From Acetobacteraceae bacterium (GTDB lineage: Bacteria; Pseudomonadota; Alphaproteobacteria; Acetobacterales; Acetobacteraceae), in the NCBI GenBank assembly GCA_003133265.1, contig PKWQ01000212.1:13348-23310 (forward strand): a DNA stretch of 9,963 nucleotides, read 5' to 3'. Shown piece by piece: positions 6,054 to 9,963 of this stretch. Both the position numbers and the translations under genes were made by a program. The notes below the pieces were generated by a model. That model was not told where the DNA came from. It did no database searches and worked only from the letters and a program-made list of their open reading frames with translations. The stretch's first letter is position 1, and each line of letters starts with the position of its first letter.

Positions 6054-7283
6054 ATGCTCCGTCGCACGCTGCTCAGTTTTGCCGCCATGCTGTCGTTTGC
6101 CGTGCAGGCCCAGGCCCAGCAGGCTCCGGCGGAGATCAAGATCGGTCATCTGCACGCCAGCTCCGGCCCCTTCGCCAGCATCTCCATGCCGGTCTATACC
6201 GGGCTGAAGATATGGGTGGACGAGACCAACGCCGCCGGCGGCGCCTACGTGAAGGCGTTTGACAAGAAGATCCCGCTGAAACTGATCAGCTACGACGACC
6301 AGAGCAGCACCGCCACGGCGGCGACGTTGTACAACCAACTGATCACACAGGACAAAGTGGATATCCTGGTGGCGGATTCCGATTCGGTGCTCACCTCCGT
6401 CGCGGTGCCGATCGCCAAGGAGCACAAGCAGTTCCTGTTCAATCCGACCGGCACCGGCGCCGCCTTCTTCATCGACAATCCCTGGATCGCGCTGATCGCT
6501 GATCCCGTTTCGACGATATGGCCGAAATACGCCGCCGACTATCTGAACGACGAAGGGGCGAAGGCCGGCATCAAGACGGTGGCGATCCTGTATTCCACCA
6601 ACGACTTCACCGGCACTCAGGCGAGCGCGGTGCGCGGCTTCATCAAGGCCGCCGGCAAGCTCGACATCGTCTACGACCAGGGGGTGCCGACCAACACGTC
6701 CAACTACACAGTGCTGATCAACAACATCGCCGCCAAGAATCCGGACGCGGTTCTGCATCTCGGCTATGTCGGCAACGACATCGCTTTCCTGCGCAACCTC
6801 CAGGATTCCGGCCAGAAGTTCCGTTTCCTGTTCTCGATCTACCCGGGCATCGAGACCGAGGAACTGCTGAAGAATGTCGGCCCCGAGGGCATGGCGGGCG
6901 TGTTCACCTACGTGACCTCCGCCGCCTACGAGTACAAGCCGGAAGTCGGCTGGACGCTGGAGCAGTTCCGCACTGCCTGGAACAAGGCGAACACCGGGCT
7001 GAATTTCGGCTTCAACTCGATCGCCGGCTATACCACGGGCCTGGTGCTGCAAGAGACGCTGAAGGGCACCAAGAGCCTGGACCAGACCGCGCTGCGCGAT
7101 GCGGTGTTCGCCTTGTCCGGCAAGCTGAAGACGCTGGACGGGCCGTTCGTGCTCGACGAGCACGGCGGGCAGATCGGCGAGATCACCCCGCTCGGCCAGT
7201 TCACGGCGGAGGGCAAGGAGGTGAAGCTGGACGTGGTCTATCCGCCTTCGCTGGCGAACGGCAAAGGCGTCATCGGCAAGTGA
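6054..7283 (+). CDS. Liv-family ABC transporter substrate-binding protein
   Basis: A 409-residue periplasmic binding protein of the type I fold (LivJ/LivK-like, Peripla_BP_6). A Sec signal peptide is visible: MLRR, a hydrophobic core, then VQAQA with probable cleavage after residue 21. The mature protein starts with the family pattern IKIGHLHASSGPFASISMPV, followed by YTGLKIWVDETNAAGG, where the SGP segment lies in the ligand-binding cleft of known members. Then come LKLISYDDQSS, a Rossmann-like VAILYSTNDFTG for the second lobe, and a C-terminal tail typical of the family. No cysteine is present, so it lacks the disulfide of E. coli LivJ. The ligand could be a branched-chain amino acid, but family members also bind aromatic acids, amides and other small compounds. 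It is followed 29 bases later by its permease gene. It is the only Liv-type binding protein seen in the window, so it might also serve the first ABC system. Confidence 0.93.
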   Translation: MLRRTLLSFAAMLSFAVQAQAQQAPAEIKIGHLHASSGPFASISMPVYTGLKIWVDETNAAGGAYVKAFDKKIPLKLISYDDQSSTATAATLYNQLITQDKVDILVADSDSVLTSVAVPIAKEHKQFLFNPTGTGAAFFIDNPWIALIADPVSTIWPKYAADYLNDEGAKAGIKTVAILYSTNDFTGTQASAVRGFIKAAGKLDIVYDQGVPTNTSNYTVLINNIAAKNPDAVLHLGYVGNDIAFLRNLQDSGQKFRFLFSIYPGIETEELLKNVGPEGMAGVFTYVTSAAYEYKPEVGWTLEQFRTAWNKANTGLNFGFNSIAGYTTGLVLQETLKGTKSLDQTALRDAVFALSGKLKTLDGPFVLDEHGGQIGEITPLGQFTAEGKEVKLDVVYPPSLANGKGVIGK

Positions 7284-7312
7284 TGCGGCAGACCGTCCGG
7301 CGCTGACGAAAC

Positions 7313-8188
7313 ATGCTGATCGGCGCAATCATCTCGGGGCTGATGTTCGGCCTCTATTTCACCCTGGTCGGGCTCGGGCTCAATCTGGTGTTCGGCGTCA
7401 TGCGCATCGTCAATCTGGCGCATGGCGATTTCCTGATGCTGGGGTCGTTCGCCGCCTACTGGCTGTTCACCCTGTTCGGCCTGCATCCGCTGCTCGCCGC
7501 CGTGGCGGTGCTGGTCGTGTTCGTGGCCGTCGGGCTGCCGATCTATTATGGCGTGGTGCCGCGCCTGCTGGTGGCGCGCGATTCGGAGATGCTGTCGATC
7601 ATCCTGTTCTTCGGCTTGTCGCAGGTGATCGAGGCGCTGGCCGCCATCGCCTTCGGCACCAGCGAACGCTCCATCCCCGGCCGTGTGCTGGGCAGCGGCC
7701 CGGTGAGCTTCCTCGGCCAGCGGCTGCCATCGGCCTGGGTGTTCGGCGCGGCGGTCAGCGCCGTCGCGGTGGCTTGCGTGTATCTATATCTGTATCGCAC
7801 CCGCCTCGGCACGCTGACCCGCGCGGTGATGGTCTCGCGCGAGGAGGCGCTTGCCACCGGCATCGACGTGCATCGCGTCTCCGCCATCGCCTTCGGCATC
7901 GGCATCGCGCTGGCCGGCATCGCCGGCGTGTTCGCCCCGTTCATGCTGGGCTCGGTCACGCCGGCGATGGGGGCGGACATCAACGTGGCGGCGTTCGCGG
8001 TGATCGTGGTCGGCACCCTCGGCAACCCGCTCGGCACCGTGATCGGCGGCATCGTCTATGGAATCGGGCTGATGCTGATGCAGACCTATCTTAGTTCCTG
8101 GGCGAATCTGCTGCCGAACCTGCTGCTGATCGCGGTGCTGCTGTTCCGTCCCGAGGGCCTGTTCGGCCGGGCGGTGCGTCGTGCGTGA
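7313..8188 (+). CDS. livH: LivH-type ABC transporter permease
   Basis: A 291-residue polytopic inner-membrane protein, of usual LivH length. The N-terminus (GLMFGLYFTLVGLGLNLVFG, then VMRIVNLAHGDFLMLG) is the hallmark LivH opening. The segment REEALATGIDVHRV is the coupling loop toward the ATPases, followed by IAGIAGVFAPF and the late motif VIVVGTLGNPLGTVIGGIVYG, and the protein ends in FRPEGLFGRAVRRA. With LivM (next gene) it forms the membrane pore. The ATG at 7313 is 29 bases after the binding-protein stop; no good ribosome site is visible, so translation may depend on coupling or a weak site. It overlaps the next gene by eight bases (GTGCGTGA). The gene symbol denotes subunit type; the substrate is unknown. 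Confidence 0.93.
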   Translation: MLIGAIISGLMFGLYFTLVGLGLNLVFGVMRIVNLAHGDFLMLGSFAAYWLFTLFGLHPLLAAVAVLVVFVAVGLPIYYGVVPRLLVARDSEMLSIILFFGLSQVIEALAAIAFGTSERSIPGRVLGSGPVSFLGQRLPSAWVFGAAVSAVAVACVYLYLYRTRLGTLTRAVMVSREEALATGIDVHRVSAIAFGIGIALAGIAGVFAPFMLGSVTPAMGADINVAAFAVIVVGTLGNPLGTVIGGIVYGIGLMLMQTYLSSWANLLPNLLLIAVLLFRPEGLFGRAVRRA

Positions 8189-9125
8189 CGCGCGCTCAGT
8201 CAGTGGCTTGCGTAGGGTCTTCGGCGACCTGCTGCTGGCCGGCGTCGTGGTCGCGGTGATGGCGGTGGCGCCGTCGGTCTATTCCAATCAGCTGCTGCTG
8301 TTCAATTTCGTCATGTTCCTCACCCTCTCGCAGGGGCTGAACGTGATTTACGGGTTCACCGGTTATCTGCCGTTCGGCTATGTCGGTTTCTTCGGCGCCG
8401 GCGCCTATGGCTTCGCGCTGGCGGTGATGCATCTGCACGCGCCGCCACTGGCGGCGATGGCGGTGGGCGCGGCCGCGGCGCTGGTGCTGGCGGTGATCCT
8501 GACGCCGCTGTTCCGCCTGTCCGGCGCCTATTTCGCCATCGCCAACCTGGCCGCCGCGCAGGCGGTGTACGAGATCGTGTCCAACCCCGCGCTGGAAGAC
8601 ATCACCAAGGGACCGTATGGCGTGTCGCTGTCGGGCGTCTTCGCGCCCGAGACCAGCTATGCCGTTTCGGTGGCCATCCTGGCGGGGACGCTGCTGCTGG
8701 TGGTCTGGCTGCGCAATTCGCGCTTCGGCCTGTCGCTCCGCGCTATCAAGGAAGACCCGATCAGCGCTGCCATGGCCGGCGTCGCTGTGGTGCGGGGCCG
8801 CACCATCGCCTGGCTCTGCTCGGCCCTGATCGCCGGGTTGGTCGGTGGCGCGTTCGCCTGGCAGATCTCGGTGTTCTATCCGGAGACGGCGTTCTCCGCC
8901 CAGTTTTCCATCTTCGCCGTGGTGTTCACCCTGTTCGGCGGCGCGGCGACGCTGACCGGCCCGCTGCTCGGCGTGTTCATCCTCTATGGCATCTACAACA
9001 CCATCGGCATCACCGTGCCGCAGTATTTCCAGCTGATCTACGGCACGCTGATCGTCGCCCTGGTGCTGTTCCTGCCGAACGGTCTGGTGTCGCTACTGAC
9101 CAAGCGAGGCATCCGTGTCCCCTGA
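8181..9125 (+). CDS. livM: LivM-type ABC transporter permease
   Basis: A 314-residue membrane protein, the partner of LivH in the pore. It shows the LivM pattern: LSQGLNVIYGFTGYLPFGYVG followed by FFGAGAY, corresponding to the GxxGxxSxG region of the family. Next come the helix pair with LSGAYFAIANLAAAQAVYE, the coupling loop RAIKEDPISAAMAGV, and the C-terminal FGGAATLTGPLLG and FLPNGLVSLL. The GTG start at 8181 lies inside the end of LivH and is preceded by GGGCGG (8169-8174) at a suitable distance. Unlike the first system in this window, this LivM is a stand-alone protein. The following ATPase gene begins ten bases before this gene's stop, so LivH, LivM, LivG and LivF form a chain of overlapping genes. 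Confidence 0.93.
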   Translation: MRDARSVSGLRRVFGDLLLAGVVVAVMAVAPSVYSNQLLLFNFVMFLTLSQGLNVIYGFTGYLPFGYVGFFGAGAYGFALAVMHLHAPPLAAMAVGAAAALVLAVILTPLFRLSGAYFAIANLAAAQAVYEIVSNPALEDITKGPYGVSLSGVFAPETSYAVSVAILAGTLLLVVWLRNSRFGLSLRAIKEDPISAAMAGVAVVRGRTIAWLCSALIAGLVGGAFAWQISVFYPETAFSAQFSIFAVVFTLFGGAATLTGPLLGVFILYGIYNTIGITVPQYFQLIYGTLIVALVLFLPNGLVSLLTKRGIRVP

Positions 9126-9846
9126 CGTCATGCCGCTGCTGAAGGTCGAGCAACTTGAAAAACGCTTCGGCGGCTTCCGCGCGCTGGATGGCGTCAGCTT
9201 CCATCTCGCCCCCGGCGAGGTGCTGGGCCTGGTTGGCCCCAACGGCTCCGGCAAGACCACCTGCATCAACGTCATTTCGGGCCTGTATGCCGGCGACGGC
9301 GGGCAGGTGGTGTTCGAGGGCCAGCGGATCGACGGCGCCAAGATGCACAAGCTGGCCCGCCGCGGGATCAATCGCACCTTCCAGTCGCCCAAGCCGTTTC
9401 TGTCGTTGACGGTGCGCGAGAATGTGCAGATCGCCGCCAGGTACGGCCACGCCGGCGGCGCGCCGGTGGATCTCGATGCGTTGCTCGCCTCGCTGGAACT
9501 GGATCGCCATGCCGACCGTCCGGCCGAGGATCTGAACAGCGCCCAGCAGAAGACCCTCGATCTTGCGCGCGCGCTGGCGACGTCTCCGCGTTTGCTGCTG
9601 ATCGACGAATTGGCCGCCGGCCTGAACCCAGCCGAGTTGCACCGCATGGCCGACCGGCTGCGCGTGCTGGCCGATGGCGGCATGGCGATGCTGGTGGTCG
9701 AGCATCTGATGGGCTTCATCGACCGGGTGACCGACCGGGTGATCGTGCTGAACGCCGGGCGGGAGATTTTCGAGGGCACGCTGGCCGCCGCCACGCGCGA
9801 CCCGGACGTGATCCGCGTCTTCCTGGGGGGCGCAGCGCATGCTTGA
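9115..9846 (+). CDS. livG: LivG-type ATPase of Liv-family ABC importer, non-canonical signature
   Basis: A 243-residue cytoplasmic ATPase. It has Walker A GPNGSGKT at 41-48, the LivG-typical RRGINRTFQSPKPF containing the Q-loop, Walker B LLLIDE with D164/E165, and the H-loop histidine H197 in VVEHLMGF. Two deviations stand out. The ABC signature reads LNSAQQK from residue 140 instead of LSxGxxQ/R, and the residue after the catalytic glutamate is leucine (L166, DELAAGL) rather than the usual proline. A subset of LivG-like ATPases shows such LxxAQ-type signatures, so this is probably a subfamily trait and not decay. The GTG at 9115 has GAGG five bases upstream (9106-9109); an ATG at 9130 is an alternative that would remove five residues. 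The gene overlaps the next by eight bases (ATGCTTGA). Confidence 0.9.
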   Translation: MSPDVMPLLKVEQLEKRFGGFRALDGVSFHLAPGEVLGLVGPNGSGKTTCINVISGLYAGDGGQVVFEGQRIDGAKMHKLARRGINRTFQSPKPFLSLTVRENVQIAARYGHAGGAPVDLDALLASLELDRHADRPAEDLNSAQQKTLDLARALATSPRLLLIDELAAGLNPAELHRMADRLRVLADGGMAMLVVEHLMGFIDRVTDRVIVLNAGREIFEGTLAAATRDPDVIRVFLGGAAHA

Positions 9847-9963
9847 GAACCGGGGCGAGGCCCTGCTGGTCGCGCGTGGTATTGAGGCCGGCTACGGCAA
9901 GGTGAAGGTGCTGTGGGGCGCGGGCGTGGACGTGCGCTGGGGCGAGAGCGTGGTGCTGCTGGG
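9839..9963 (+). CDS. livF: LivF-type ATPase, N-terminal part (3' end outside window)
   Basis: The first 41 codons of a second ABC ATPase, open to the window end. It starts MLENRGEALLVARGIEAGYG, then KVKVLWGAGVDVRWGE, and ends VVLLG just where the Walker A loop should begin. The AGYGxxxxLxGxxxxVxxGE pattern and the position after LivG identify it as LivF, the second ATPase of the second system. The ATG at 9839 overlaps the LivG stop, and a run of six G at 9825-9830 can act as ribosome site. The truncation is due to the window edge. Confidence 0.82.
   Translation, partial: MLENRGEALLVARGIEAGYGKVKVLWGAGVDVRWGESVVLL

Noticed and set aside
5442..7328. Antisense open frame of 628 codons across DctM, the spacer and the ABC binding protein
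   Set aside because: It lies opposite two clearly recognised genes and an intergenic gap. Its translation is arginine/histidine/glutamine-rich with no recognisable domain, as expected from a frame shadow in GC-rich DNA.
1..9963. CRISPR arrays, insertion sequences, tRNA/rRNA genes, long direct repeats
   Set aside because: None was seen by eye on either strand; the coding density by recognised transporter genes leaves only two short spacers.

Overview
The window is GC-rich DNA with every gene on the + strand, almost no non-coding space and frequent GTG starts with short stop/start overlaps. Together with the large set of solute transporters, this suggests a free-living proteobacterium, most likely an alphaproteobacterium of the Rhodospirillales/Acetobacterales or Rhizobiales kind. 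The taxonomic guess is inference from composition and gene style; no marker gene is present.

The window holds three solute-uptake systems in tandem. (1) Bases 1-2891: the end of a branched-chain-amino-acid type (HAAT/Liv family) ABC importer. It comprises the C-terminus of a LivH-type permease, a single protein that fuses the LivM-type permease to the LivG-type ATPase, and a LivF-type ATPase. Its substrate-binding protein is not in the window and may lie upstream. (2) Bases 3032-5933: a complete tripartite TRAP transporter in the order binding protein (DctP, with a twin-arginine signal), small membrane subunit (DctQ) and large membrane subunit (DctM). (3) Bases 6054-9963: a second, complete-looking Liv-type ABC system in the order binding protein, LivH, LivM, LivG, LivF, with the last gene cut by the window end.

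The two gaps between systems (2892-3031 and 5934-6053) are the only sizeable non-coding stretches. Both contain GC-rich hairpins. The second is followed by a short T-rich run and resembles a weak terminator, so each system may be its own transcription unit. Within each unit the genes overlap or lie within a few tens of bases, consistent with translational coupling.

The ABC systems import small amphipathic solutes (branched-chain amino acids, but in this family also aromatic acids, amides, urea and similar) using ATP. The TRAP system imports organic acids using an ion gradient. Clustering of ABC and TRAP uptake genes is common next to catabolic operons, so the locus may serve uptake of one class of carboxylated substrates, but no catabolic gene or regulator is visible here to name it. 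I see no mobile element, CRISPR array, RNA gene or clearly novel system. The most notable points are the LivM-LivG fusion and the non-canonical ABC signature motifs of both LivG-type ATPases.
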